Origin: Candidatus Gastranaerophilales bacterium HUM_12
GTDB taxonomy: Bacteria > Cyanobacteriota > Vampirovibrionia > Gastranaerophilales > Gastranaerophilaceae
NCBI GenBank assembly: GCA_002102825.1
Contig: DABJ01000027.1
Span: forward strand, 42,672 to 106,671
Direction: 5' to 3'
DNA: 64,000 nt
The translations under genes and the position numbers were made by a program. Numbering within the stretch: the first letter of the stretch is position 1; the number at the start of each line of letters is the position of its first letter. Positions 42,736 through 51,138 of this stretch are shown here, piece by piece. The notes under the pieces are model-generated. The model saw only the letters and a program-made list of their open reading frames with translations, was not told the DNA's origin and searched no databases.

Positions 42736-44250
42736 TTAAATATTAGGAAATTTATACGCATCTTCAATATCAACAGGCATTTCCTTGTACTCACAAGTGT
42801 TTATAGCCTTATCAAGATAATCGTACAATTCCTGTTTAAATTTCGGATGTGCACAATTTTCGATAATTGTTTTGGCTCTTTCTATCGGGTCTAAACCTCT
42901 CAAATCTGCAACCCCTTGTTCTGTAATAAGTGCGTGGATTTCATGGATTGTATGGTCAACGTGACTAACAAGTGGGACAATACAAGAGATTTCTCCATTT
43001 TTTGCAGTAGATTTTGTGATAAAAATTGATAGTCCAGCATTTTCGCAATAATCGCCAGAACCGCCGACACCATTCATCAAACGACAACCGTTAATGTATG
43101 AAGAATTAGTGTTACCATAAATATCTGCCTCAATAACTGTGTTAATCGCAATTATACCAAGTCTTCTGATAACTTCGGGGTGGTTACTGATTTCTTGCGG
43201 TCTTAGTACAATTTTATCTTTATATTTTTCAAAGTTTTTAAAGAACTCATCAATCTTATCCCAAGAGATTGTCAAGGACGTACCCGATGCACATTTAACT
43301 TTTCCTGCCTCAATAAGGTCGAAAATTGAATTTTGCAAAACTTCTGAATATACTGTTAAATCTTCAAAATCAGAATCTTTCAAACATTCTAAAACTGCAT
43401 TTGAAACACTGCCGACACCTGCCTGAATGGGAGGAAGCGGATTACACAATCTTTTATGTTCAACTTCATTTTTCAAAAAGTTAACCAAATTTTTAGCCAT
43501 AGCATCAAATTCCGCATCAGATGGTACAACTTTCCTTCCATTATCAGGAATTGTGCTGTGAACAACAGCAACAACTTTATCAAAATCACATTTTATATAA
43601 GGTGTTCCAATTCTATCGTCAACTTTTGTAATTGGAATAGGTTTTGTATATGGAGGATTTTCAGGAGAATAAACATCATGAACCCCTTCTAAAGACGCTG
43701 GAACATAAGTGTTTACTTCAATTATAATTTTGTCCGCACATTCTGCATATATGTTAGAAGTACCAACAGAAGTTGTCGGAATAATATTTCCGTTTTCATC
43801 AATCGCAGTTGCTTCAATTATTGCAACATCAACATGGTTTAAGAAATTTCTTTTTACCCAGACAGGCATCAAACCAAGCGGAACATCATGATAGCCGACT
43901 TTCCCGTCATTAATCGCATTTCTCAAATCTTTATTGGTTTGGTAAGGAATACGTTTTTTTAAAGCTCCTTTTCTTGCAAGTTCACCATCAAACTCATCTC
44001 CGAGAGAAGCTCCTGAATAAACTGTTAAATCAAGCTTTTCACCGTTATCTGCACGTTTGGCAAGCTCTCCTGCAATAACTTTAGGATAACCTGCAATCGT
44101 AAAACCACTAACACCAAGTGTCATATTAGGGTTTATAAACTTTGCAGCCTCAGCCGGTTCCATAACTTTAGTTAAATATCTTTTATCTCTAATCCTTTTT
44201 TCAAATTCTTTGTCCACAGTCTTTACCTCACTTACTCTTTCATTTACCAA
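42736..44250 (-). CDS. cat1: Succinyl-CoA:acetate CoA-transferase (Cat1-type)
   Basis: 504 residues, acetyl-CoA hydrolase/transferase family. Motifs: NPNMTLGVSGFTIAGYPK, VYSGASLGDE, PPIQAGVGSVSNAVLE, the YSEVLQ segment with the likely catalytic glutamate, and GGSGDYCENAGLSIF. It moves CoA between acetyl-CoA or similar and succinate. Divergent from sucD/4hbD-like genes with which it forms the Clostridium kluyveri-type route. It is in the same direction as the sensor kinase operon (34 nt gap). Confidence 0.85.
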   Translation of the reverse strand: MVNERVSEVKTVDKEFEKRIRDKRYLTKVMEPAEAAKFINPNMTLGVSGFTIAGYPKVIAGELAKRADNGEKLDLTVYSGASLGDEFDGELARKGALKKRIPYQTNKDLRNAINDGKVGYHDVPLGLMPVWVKRNFLNHVDVAIIEATAIDENGNIIPTTSVGTSNIYAECADKIIIEVNTYVPASLEGVHDVYSPENPPYTKPIPITKVDDRIGTPYIKCDFDKVVAVVHSTIPDNGRKVVPSDAEFDAMAKNLVNFLKNEVEHKRLCNPLPPIQAGVGSVSNAVLECLKDSDFEDLTVYSEVLQNSIFDLIEAGKVKCASGTSLTISWDKIDEFFKNFEKYKDKIVLRPQEISNHPEVIRRLGIIAINTVIEADIYGNTNSSYINGCRLMNGVGGSGDYCENAGLSIFITKSTAKNGEISCIVPLVSHVDHTIHEIHALITEQGVADLRGLDPIERAKTIIENCAHPKFKQELYDYLDKAINTCEYKEMPVDIEDAYKFPNI

Positions 44251-44254
44251 TAAT

Positions 44255-44269
44255 TTATCATATTGATAA
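44255..44269. promoter_or_regulatory. Palindrome in the divergent cat1/sucD control region
   Basis: TTATCATATTGATAA is a perfect palindrome (6-bp arms, TAT centre) just before the cat1 start. It is a candidate operator for the adjacent response regulator or another factor. No -35/-10 pair is clear enough to assign here. Confidence 0.35.
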
Positions 44270-44428
44270 AATTTGTATGTACTAACGAAATTAAAAAAAG
44301 AGTTTGGAAAGTAAAGAAAGTTTTAAATAACGCAAAAAAATTTTTATACTTACAAAAGAATGTACAAAATTGAATTACAAAACTAACATATTGCTATAGG
44401 TTGAAATTGTAAGAAAGGAAATATAAAA

Positions 44429-45814
44429 ATGGAAAACGAAATTAGTGCAGAAGAATTGATTAATTCGTTAGTTGAAAAAGCTCATAAAGCTCAACAAGAA
44501 TTTGAATCATTTTCTCAAGAACAAACAGATGCTATTGTTAAAGAAATTGGTAAAGTCGTTTATGATAGAGCTGAAGAATTAGCCAGAATGACAGTTGATG
44601 AAACTAAAATGGGTGTTTATGAAGACAAGGTTGCAAAATGCCACGGTAAATCAAAATGTATTTGGAACAGTTTGAAAGGCAAAAAATCAGTAGGGATTAT
44701 TGAAGAAAATAAAGAAACAGGAATTATTAAAGTTGCAAAAGCAAAAGGTGTAGTTGGTGCAGTAACCCCTGTAACAAATCCTGTTGTAACTCCAATGTGT
44801 AATATTATGTTTGCTATTAAAGGTCAAAACGCAATTATTATTGCTCCGCACCCAAGAGCAGAACATGTAAACAAATACGTTGTAGATCTGTTTAGAGAAA
44901 TTTTGAAAAAACACAACGCTCCTGTTGATTTAATTCAAACAATCGAAAAATCATCAATTGATGCTACAAATGAATTAATGAAAAAAGTTGATGTAGTTGT
45001 AGCAACAGGCGGTGGCGGTATGGTTAAAGCTGCTTATTCATCAGGTCACCCTGCATTAGGTGTTGGTCCTGGTAACGTTCAAGTTATTATGGATAGAGGA
45101 ATTGACTACGAAGATGCCGTTAAGAAAATTATCATCGGCAGAACTTTTGATAATGGTATCATTTGTTCAGGTGAACAAGCCGTATTCATTCCAAAAGAAG
45201 ATTTTAATAAAGTTCTTGACTTGTTTAGAAAAAACGGCGTATTTGTTGTTGAAGATGAAGCATCAATTAAGAAATTTGCTGATACAATCTTCCCTGAAAA
45301 CGGTCCAATCAATAGAAAAATTGTTGGTCAATCTGTTCAAACAATTGCAAAACTTGCTGATGTTGAAGTTCCGGAAGGTACAAGAATGATTTTGATTAAG
45401 GCAAGGGCAATCGGTAAAGGCAACGGCGAACCTTTATGTCGTGAAAAAATGTGTCCTGTAATGATTACTGCTCCTTACGATACATTTGAAGATGCTATTA
45501 AACTTGCTCAATCAGATTTGGAATACGAAGGAAAAGGTCATACAGCATCAATTCATTCAAATGATATGGAACATGTTCGTTATGCAGGTGAAAATTTGAC
45601 GGTAAGTCGTTTAATTGTTAACCAATCCTCATCAACAGGTGCAGGCGGCAGTTTGTATAATGGCTTTGCTCCAACTACAACATTAGGTTGTGGATCTTGG
45701 GGTAACAACAGTATTTCAGAAAACTTGAATTACACTCACTTAATTAACGTTTCTCAAATCGGACTTTATAATAAGGATAAAAAAGTTCCGACAGATGAAG
45801 AAATTTGGGCTTAA
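44429..45814 (+). CDS. sucD: CoA-acylating succinate-semialdehyde dehydrogenase (SucD-type)
   Basis: 461 residues, aldehyde dehydrogenase family of the CoA-acylating kind. Motifs: GAVTPVTNPVVTPMCN, VVVATGGGGMVKAAYSSGHPALGVGPGN, and the catalytic cysteine in NGIICSGEQAVF (C246). It reduces succinyl-CoA to succinate semialdehyde with NAD(P)H. Acetaldehyde dehydrogenases are close relatives, but the order with a Cat1-type transferase and a 4-hydroxybutyrate-type dehydrogenase points to SucD. GAAAGGAAAT precedes the start. Confidence 0.82.
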   Translation: MENEISAEELINSLVEKAHKAQQEFESFSQEQTDAIVKEIGKVVYDRAEELARMTVDETKMGVYEDKVAKCHGKSKCIWNSLKGKKSVGIIEENKETGIIKVAKAKGVVGAVTPVTNPVVTPMCNIMFAIKGQNAIIIAPHPRAEHVNKYVVDLFREILKKHNAPVDLIQTIEKSSIDATNELMKKVDVVVATGGGGMVKAAYSSGHPALGVGPGNVQVIMDRGIDYEDAVKKIIIGRTFDNGIICSGEQAVFIPKEDFNKVLDLFRKNGVFVVEDEASIKKFADTIFPENGPINRKIVGQSVQTIAKLADVEVPEGTRMILIKARAIGKGNGEPLCREKMCPVMITAPYDTFEDAIKLAQSDLEYEGKGHTASIHSNDMEHVRYAGENLTVSRLIVNQSSSTGAGGSLYNGFAPTTTLGCGSWGNNSISENLNYTHLINVSQIGLYNKDKKVPTDEEIWA

Positions 45815-45886
45815 ATTTGTTGTTATAATAAATTCCGGATTGCATAATGTAGTCCGGAATTCTCCTAAAAGAAAGGATTTTTAATC

Positions 45887-47002
45887 ATGAAACAGTTAAT
45901 ATTAAAACCGGAATTGCATAAATTCCAAACTTGCAAAGAATTTGCAAAAGAATTTGAATTGGGGGAAGATGATTTAATTCTTACAAATGAATATATTTTT
46001 AATCCATATTTCAAAGAATTAAATTTGCCTGTAAAAACAATTTTCCAAGAAAAATTCGGTGCAGGTGAACCAACAGATATTATGGTTGATGCAATTATTA
46101 ATGAAGCTGCAAAACATACTTTCAAAAGAATAATTGCAATCGGCGGTGGTACAATCATTGATATAGCAAAAGTTTTGGCAGTAACAAACGGAGAATCTGT
46201 CGATAAATTATACGACAAAAAAAATGAATTAAAGAAACATTATGAACTAATTATTATCCCTACAACTTGTGGTACAGGCAGTGAAGTTACAAATATTTCA
46301 ATCATCAACAGAACAAGATTGGGTGTAAAAATGGGATTGACTTCGCCTGAAATGTTTGCAGAAATGGCAGTTCTAATTCCTGAACTTTTGAGATCATTAC
46401 CGTTTAAAGTTTTTGCAACAAGTTCAATTGACGCTTTGGTACATTCTGTTGAATCAAGTTTATCTCCAAAAGCAACCGATTATTCCAAATTATTTGGTTA
46501 TAAAGCTATTGAAATGATTATCACAAGCTATCAAAGACTTGTTAAAGAAGGTAAAGAAATTTTGCCTGATTTGATGGATACATTCTTGACGGCAAGCAAC
46601 TTTGCTGGTATTGCGTTTGAAACAGCAGGTTGTGCAGCGGTTCACGCATTGAGTTATCCATTGGGTGCAAAATATCACGTTCCACATGGAGAAAGCAATT
46701 ATGCCGTATTTACTGGTGTTTTGAAAAATTATATGGAAATTAAACAAGATGGCGAAATCGCAACAATGAATGAATTTTTAGCAAACCTTCTTCATTGCGA
46801 TGTAAAAGTAGTTTATGAAGAACTAGAAAACTTGTTGAATTCTGTATTGCAAAAGAAACCTTTGCACGAATACGGTGTAACTGAAAAGGATGCAGAAGAT
46901 TTCGCTGAAAGCGTAATTAAAACTCAAGGGCGTTTGATGGCAAATAATTTTGTTGTATTAGATTATGATAGAGTATTAAAAATTTATAAGGAGTTGCTAT
47001 GA
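45887..47002 (+). CDS. 4-hydroxybutyrate dehydrogenase-like iron alcohol dehydrogenase
   Basis: 371 residues, the usual length of 4HbD. Family III alcohol dehydrogenase: IAIGGGTIIDIAKVLAV, IPTTCGTGSEVTNISII, metal ligands in SSIDALVHSVES and AVHALSYPLGAKYHVPHGESN. It reduces succinate semialdehyde to 4-hydroxybutyrate. It follows the SucD-type gene by 72 bases and overlaps the next gene by four (ATGA). Exact substrate is inferred from context. Confidence 0.82.
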   Translation: MKQLILKPELHKFQTCKEFAKEFELGEDDLILTNEYIFNPYFKELNLPVKTIFQEKFGAGEPTDIMVDAIINEAAKHTFKRIIAIGGGTIIDIAKVLAVTNGESVDKLYDKKNELKKHYELIIIPTTCGTGSEVTNISIINRTRLGVKMGLTSPEMFAEMAVLIPELLRSLPFKVFATSSIDALVHSVESSLSPKATDYSKLFGYKAIEMIITSYQRLVKEGKEILPDLMDTFLTASNFAGIAFETAGCAAVHALSYPLGAKYHVPHGESNYAVFTGVLKNYMEIKQDGEIATMNEFLANLLHCDVKVVYEELENLLNSVLQKKPLHEYGVTEKDAEDFAESVIKTQGRLMANNFVVLDYDRVLKIYKELL

Positions 47003-47307
47003 GCTTATTAGAAGCCGGTATGATGGCAAGCTTTGGATTAAGTTGGCCGATTGCAGCATACAAAACTTATAAATGTAAATGCGTACATGGAAAAAGCCTT
47101 ACTTTTTCATATTTAATTCTATTTGGATATATTTGCGGAATTTTAAATAAACTTTTGCATAATAATGACTATGTAATTTGGATATATTACGCAAATGCAG
47201 CGTTTCTGTTGCTAGATATGTTTTTGTATTACAGATATAAAAATAATCCGGCTCCCAAAACTGCCGAACTTCCGATAGAAATAAACGAAGAAGTGGAAAT
47301 TGATTAA
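46999..47307 (+). CDS. Small PQ-loop-like membrane protein
   Basis: 102 residues with three hydrophobic segments: SFGLSWPIAAYKTYKC, LTFSYLILFGYICGILNKLL and VIWIYYANAAFLLLDMFLYY. SWPIAAYK followed by KSLTFSYLI resembles the PQ-loop/SemiSWEET core. The start overlaps the stop of the 4-hydroxybutyrate dehydrogenase, so translation is coupled. It could carry a product or substrate of the pathway; that is inference. Confidence 0.65.
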   Translation: MSLLEAGMMASFGLSWPIAAYKTYKCKCVHGKSLTFSYLILFGYICGILNKLLHNNDYVIWIYYANAAFLLLDMFLYYRYKNNPAPKTAELPIEINEEVEID

Positions 47308-47310
47308 CAA

Positions 47311-47340
47311 AAAACAGCATACTTAAAGTATGCTGTTTTT
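47311..47340 (+). terminator. Terminator of the sucD-4hbD operon
   Basis: ACAGCATACTT (47314-47324) pairs with AAGTATGCTGT (47326-47336), with flanking A and T runs. Strong. Confidence 0.9.
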
Positions 47341-47360
47341 ATTGTATTAAATTTTTATTT

Positions 47361-47425
47361 TGTTGATATAGCAAAATATTCACAGGAAGCCACTGACACG
47401 AATTTGCAGGTGTGCTTCAGTATCA
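47361..47425 (+). repeat. Diverged 65-bp repeat, copy B
   Basis: Partner of 40051-40115, on the far side of the fermentation cluster. The surrounding gap 47341-47699 has no gene; it also holds the hairpin region listed next. Confidence 0.65.
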
Positions 47426-47581
47426 CATATTTAGTATTTTATAAATTTCAGTGAAATATAAAAACCTAGTTATTACTTGTTTATCAATGTTTATTAGGAT
47501 ATTTTTCTTAAATATTCTATTTGTTTAAAAACTGACATATTAACCACATTCGTTATTTCTTTGTAAATTTTACTTACAAAA

Positions 47582-47645
47582 ATTTCCAGCGTCTTCTGGC
47601 GGGTGGAGCCATAAAGGAGATGTCTTTGACATCTCCTTTATTTTA
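47582..47645. other. Series of hairpins ending in a strong bidirectional terminator
   Basis: CCAG-CGTCTT-CTGG (about 47587-47600), GGC...GCC (47599-47610), then AAAGGAGATGTC (47613-47624) pairing perfectly with GACATCTCCTTT (47628-47639) and T-rich flanks. TTCTGGCGGGT also occurs at 37086-37096. No gene lies upstream within 240 bases on the plus strand, so this may be the 3' end of a short RNA or the terminator of the minus-strand regulator gene. Confidence 0.5.
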
Positions 47646-47699
47646 TTAATTTAGTCAAATGCTACATTAAAATTTTAGCTAAAAGACTTTTTTGTGGGG

Positions 47700-47912
47700 C
47701 TAAAATTTTAATAAGTCAGATATCGTTAAGTCAAAAGCTTTTGCAATTTGGTTTACTTTTGTCAGGGTAACATCGTTTTGTGCTGTTTCAATATTCCCAA
47801 GGGTTGAACGCTCAATATTTGCTCGGAATGCAAGTTCATCTTGAGTAAAACCGTTCTTTTTTCTTAGTTCTTTAATTCGTTTTGCTAATTTTTCTAACAA
47901 GCTCTTGTCCAT
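47700..47912 (-). CDS. Small Xre-family regulator
   Basis: 70 residues, starting MDKSLLEKLAKRIKELRK at 47912. The whole protein is one Cro/C1 HTH: GFTQDELAFRANIERSTLGNIET then LTKVNQIAKAFDLTISDLL. A longer frame to 47963 has no ribosome site and would run through the operator. Divergent from the HAD-like gene and probably autoregulated. Confidence 0.82.
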   Translation of the reverse strand: MDKSLLEKLAKRIKELRKKNGFTQDELAFRANIERSTLGNIETAQNDVTLTKVNQIAKAFDLTISDLLKF

Positions 47913-47919
47913 AACTAAA

Positions 47920-47963
47920 TTGTCCGCTATAATGACAAAGGAAACAAACCGTAGTACGGACAA
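47920..47963. promoter_or_regulatory. Inverted repeat between divergent regulator and HAD-like gene
   Basis: TTGTCCG (47920-47926) is inverted as CGGACAA (47957-47963), 30 bases apart, filling the space between the two start codons. It is a likely two-site operator for the Xre regulator. Confidence 0.45.
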
Positions 47964-47977
47964 AGAAAGATAAAGTT

Positions 47978-48316
47978 ATGTTTGTAAAAAAGATACTAAT
48001 TGATTTAGATGGGGTATTAAATGAATATGGTAAGGGCAATTTTGATGAAAACTTTATTCCGGATATAAAAGATGGCGCTTATGAATTTATTGAAAAACTT
48101 TCTCAATTTGCTGATCTATATCTGTTTACTACAAGAAATCTGATGCTTTCTACCAAGTGGTTAATGAAAAATAATTTAGATAAATTTTTTAAAGATGTTA
48201 CGAATATAAAAATCCCATCATATTTGTATATTGATGATAGGACTATTTGTTTTAAGGGGGATTATAAAAATACATTAGATGAAATTAGAAATTTTAAAGT
48301 TTACTGGAATAATTAA
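47978..48316 (+). CDS. Small HAD-superfamily phosphatase-like protein
   Basis: 112 residues. HAD motif I ILIDLDGVLNE (two aspartates), motif II-like FTTRN, and motif IV YIDDRTI. The cap domain is minimal. Similar small proteins act on 5'(3')-nucleotides or unknown phosphates. Divergent from the small Xre gene. Start has AAAGAAAGAT upstream, weak. Confidence 0.75.
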   Translation: MFVKKILIDLDGVLNEYGKGNFDENFIPDIKDGAYEFIEKLSQFADLYLFTTRNLMLSTKWLMKNNLDKFFKDVTNIKIPSYLYIDDRTICFKGDYKNTLDEIRNFKVYWNN

Positions 48317-48420
48317 TAATATATTCTTTTGTCCATTTTAAAATTCTTTTCATAAATGATAGCAAAATTTATTATTTAGCATTATTATAGTAATATTTTA
48401 TTTAGTCAAAGGAGAATAAT

Positions 48421-49050
48421 ATGAAAGTAAATAATGTACAAAATACTAGTGCTAATATAAATTTTAAAATGGCATTAAAAATAAATCCTAAATTACGTCC
48501 CGAAGTTGAAAAACTTGGTCCTAAATGGGTTGAATATTTTGAAAAATTGGGAAAAAGGGTTGAAAATGTAAAACATTATGATGTTTGTTTTGAAGATAGT
48601 GTTTATACCCCAGCGGTGAGATCAGTTGAGAATCCTCAAAAAAATTACTATTCAGCACTGCAACGTGAAGAAGACCAATTAGGTCGTTTTGTTTATTTAA
48701 CTTGTGGAGATGAAACTTATGGATTTTATAATCCCAATGAACCAGAGATATTTCGTTCAATCTATGGCAAGGAAGCTCCGAAGAAGTATGCCTCTTTTAG
48801 AGGAATATATGATTCTGGGGTTCAAGCTGCGGAATTATCTAAATTATTAGAAAAACAAAAACTTCAAAGAATTGCAGATATGAAAACTAAAGAGGCTGCC
48901 AAATTGCTAAAAGAGGCTCAAATACTAAGCGAAAAAGAGAAATTGAATAAATCAATAGATAATTTATTTGACAAATACGCAGGGGAGATTCCTGAAGAAC
49001 CAACGAAAAAGAAATCTTTTTGGAGTAGACTTTTTAGTTTTTGTAAATAA
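48421..49050 (+). CDS. Unidentified protein with N-terminal FKM tag
   Basis: 209 residues, no signal peptide. The start MKVNNVQNTSANINFKMALK has the tag at F15-K-M. Middle part has aromatic strands (FVYLTCGDETYGFYNPNEPE). The C-terminal half is a charged helix (about 140-190), then KKKSFWSRLFSFCK, an amphipathic, aromatic-basic end that may touch a membrane. AAAGGAGAATAAT precedes the ATG. Function unknown. Confidence 0.75.
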   Translation: MKVNNVQNTSANINFKMALKINPKLRPEVEKLGPKWVEYFEKLGKRVENVKHYDVCFEDSVYTPAVRSVENPQKNYYSALQREEDQLGRFVYLTCGDETYGFYNPNEPEIFRSIYGKEAPKKYASFRGIYDSGVQAAELSKLLEKQKLQRIADMKTKEAAKLLKEAQILSEKEKLNKSIDNLFDKYAGEIPEEPTKKKSFWSRLFSFCK

Positions 49051-49148
49051 ATGTAACAAGATGTAATAAAAGATTAAAGTTTTTAGTGTTTTATTCCGTA
49101 TATAGAAATATCAGTTAAAAATACTGACTTTTTAGTTCATTTGAATGG

Positions 49149-49170
49149 AAAGGGGCGAAGAGCCCCTTTT
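49149..49170 (+). terminator. Terminator after the FKM-tagged gene
   Basis: AAAGGGGC (49149-49156) pairs with GCCCCTTT (49162-49169), loop GAAGA, then T. The following 283 bases up to 49453 contain no gene I can support. Confidence 0.8.
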
Positions 49171-49453
49171 CTTATTGTTATTTTTTGGGGCTCAGTTGTT
49201 CATAGGATTGAGAAATAGAGCAACAAAGAGAGTTATTAGATACTTCGGTCACGTTATTCCCTCAGTATGACGGAATTATTAATTATCCCCGAGGTATGGA
49301 TTACGACACTAGCTACTTTTTTTTTAATTCCAATAACAAATGATTTTACACACATTCGTAATGACATGATAAATAAACCCAACCCTCTCCATTATTTTAA
49401 GGGAAATGGTGGAAAATGCAATAGACTATTTCATTTTTCCCAAAAAACAAAAA

Positions 49454-50548
49454 TTAAAAATCCGGATTATTCTTTTGAAAATCTTTATATGATTGTTCGT
49501 AAAATTTATTCTTTTCTGCTTGGATTAAATTATTTAATCTTTCATTTATTTTGTTTTGAGTTTCAATAGTTTTATCTATAATGTCTTGATTTAAATTAGG
49601 TGAATTCTGCTCAATGTATTCATCTAAATCGTTTGAGTATTTTTCAATTGCTTCATTTGATTTTTGATTTAATTTTTCATATACACTTTTTAAATAATCT
49701 TTTGAAACAGTTGTTACGTAATAGTCTTTATTTTTTTCTAAGAATCTATCTATATAGTCTAAATCTTCATTTTTCTTTTCAGATGTCGGGTTAAAATCAT
49801 CTACATTATAGTGCAATTTTTCTAATCTCTTTTCAAGTTGATACATTGGAATAGATTTATTTTTGTACCCGTTTTTTAGGTTATTAAATTCTTTTATAAT
49901 ATCGTTTGCTTCTTGGTAACTGCTAAAAAGAAGTCCTACTGTTGCACTTTTATTCACATCTGCAAGGTCTTTGACTTTTCTATTTTGAAATTTATATTTG
50001 TCCAATTCTTCTAGCATATTTTGTTTTGATTCTTCAACTCTATCATAAATCGGTTCAAGCTTTTCAACTTCTTCTGAATTTTGGTACATTTTTTCTCTAT
50101 TTCGTTCAATGTAATTTTGAATTTCCGGAGTTGAAAAAGAACTAGTTTCCATATTTTTTGCAGTTGCTTCAAAATATTTGATATTATTTTGGTATTGTTT
50201 ATAAGGTTGAGCTATTTTTTCTGCATTTTCAAAACTATCATTTTTTAATGCACTAACAACATTTGAAAATAAACGTTGTTCTCCTTTTTGAACGATTTTT
50301 AATTTTTCTTGTGAATCATAACCTATTTTGGCAACTTTTATAAATTTATCTTTTGTTGCTTCTAAGTATGGTTGAACGTTATTTGCAATTTTATTTTCCA
50401 ATGTTTCAAATTGTACATCAATCATTGATTTTGGTGCACTTTCAAAACTATCATTTTGAGATGTGAAAATTGGATTTGAATTATAAATTCTATTTTGTGA
50501 ATTTTGGATATTTTTGGCAGAGTAGATATTTATTGGTAAGATTTTCAT
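49454..50548 (-). CDS. Coiled-coil protein with N-terminal FTS tag
   Basis: 364 residues, no signal peptide. The start MKILPINIYSAKNIQ leads to the tag SNPIFTSQNDSF (F28-T-S). Residues about 45-350 are almost all helical, Lys/Glu/Asn-rich, with several coiled-coil stretches (EEVEKLEPIYDRVEESKQNML, KTIETQNKINERLNNLIQ). AAGGAGTTTTGA precedes the ATG. It is 20 bases behind the DtxR-like gene on the same strand. Function unknown. Confidence 0.75.
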   Translation of the reverse strand: MKILPINIYSAKNIQNSQNRIYNSNPIFTSQNDSFESAPKSMIDVQFETLENKIANNVQPYLEATKDKFIKVAKIGYDSQEKLKIVQKGEQRLFSNVVSALKNDSFENAEKIAQPYKQYQNNIKYFEATAKNMETSSFSTPEIQNYIERNREKMYQNSEEVEKLEPIYDRVEESKQNMLEELDKYKFQNRKVKDLADVNKSATVGLLFSSYQEANDIIKEFNNLKNGYKNKSIPMYQLEKRLEKLHYNVDDFNPTSEKKNEDLDYIDRFLEKNKDYYVTTVSKDYLKSVYEKLNQKSNEAIEKYSNDLDEYIEQNSPNLNQDIIDKTIETQNKINERLNNLIQAEKNKFYEQSYKDFQKNNPDF

Positions 50549-50568
50549 TCAAAACTCCTTATTTTGAT

Positions 50569-51087
50569 TTATTTTACACAAGAGCTACAACATGATGAGT
50601 TGTCAAAATTATTTATGTTTGCCCTACAGTTTTGACATTTGTCTTGCATTTGTCCATTTTGAGAATAATATTTGAAACTTTTTACCCATTTAGGTTCTTT
50701 GCAAGAACATTTCTCCATAAAGGTTAGGAACTGTACAAATTTTTCAAGAACATCACATGGCATGGCATATTCAATTTTTGTTGCAGAAAAGTCAACTTTT
50801 TCCGGTTCAACTTGAAGAACTTTTTCCAAAAAGTTGGCAATCGTTTGATGCCGCAAAATTTTTTCTTCTGCCTTTTTAATTCCTTTTTGTTTTATTGTAA
50901 TAATGCCGTAAGGAACATAATTTATGTATCCTCTTTGCGCTAATGTTTTAACCGCATCAGATGTTGCAGGTCCTCCGATTTTTAAATAATTTGAAACATC
51001 TTTAACTCTTGCCGCTTGATTAACTTTAACAATTTCGTAAATTGCCAAAAGATATTTTTCAAGACTTTCTGTTAGTTCTTTTTGCAC
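50569..51087 (-). CDS. DtxR/MntR-family metal regulator with cysteine-rich tail
   Basis: 172 residues. Winged HTH: SLEKYLLAIYEIVKVNQAARVKDVSNYLKIGGPATSDAVKTLAQRGYI, and a dimerisation/metal region RHQTIANFLEKVLQVEPEKVDFSATKIEYAMPCDVLEKFVQFL (given in parts: RHQTIANFL, EYAMPCDVLEKF). The last 45 residues hold nine cysteines, including CSC, CQNC and SSCCSSC, uncommon in full DtxR proteins and suggesting an Fe-S cluster or thiol sensing. It lies between the gene under cysteine attenuation and a tagged coiled-coil gene, all same strand. Confidence 0.85.
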   Translation of the reverse strand: MQKELTESLEKYLLAIYEIVKVNQAARVKDVSNYLKIGGPATSDAVKTLAQRGYINYVPYGIITIKQKGIKKAEEKILRHQTIANFLEKVLQVEPEKVDFSATKIEYAMPCDVLEKFVQFLTFMEKCSCKEPKWVKSFKYYSQNGQMQDKCQNCRANINNFDNSSCCSSCVK

Positions 51088-51138
51088 TTCTTTTCCCCTT
51101 TTAAAGTTAATACATTTACTATAAAGAAAAAGTGTTTT

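Noticed and set aside
49222..49569. Frame at 49267-49569 and the string ATACTTCGGTCACGTTATTC as a gene or repeat
   Set aside because: The frame has no ribosome site and overlaps the 3' end of a real minus-strand gene. Only one copy of the string is in the window.
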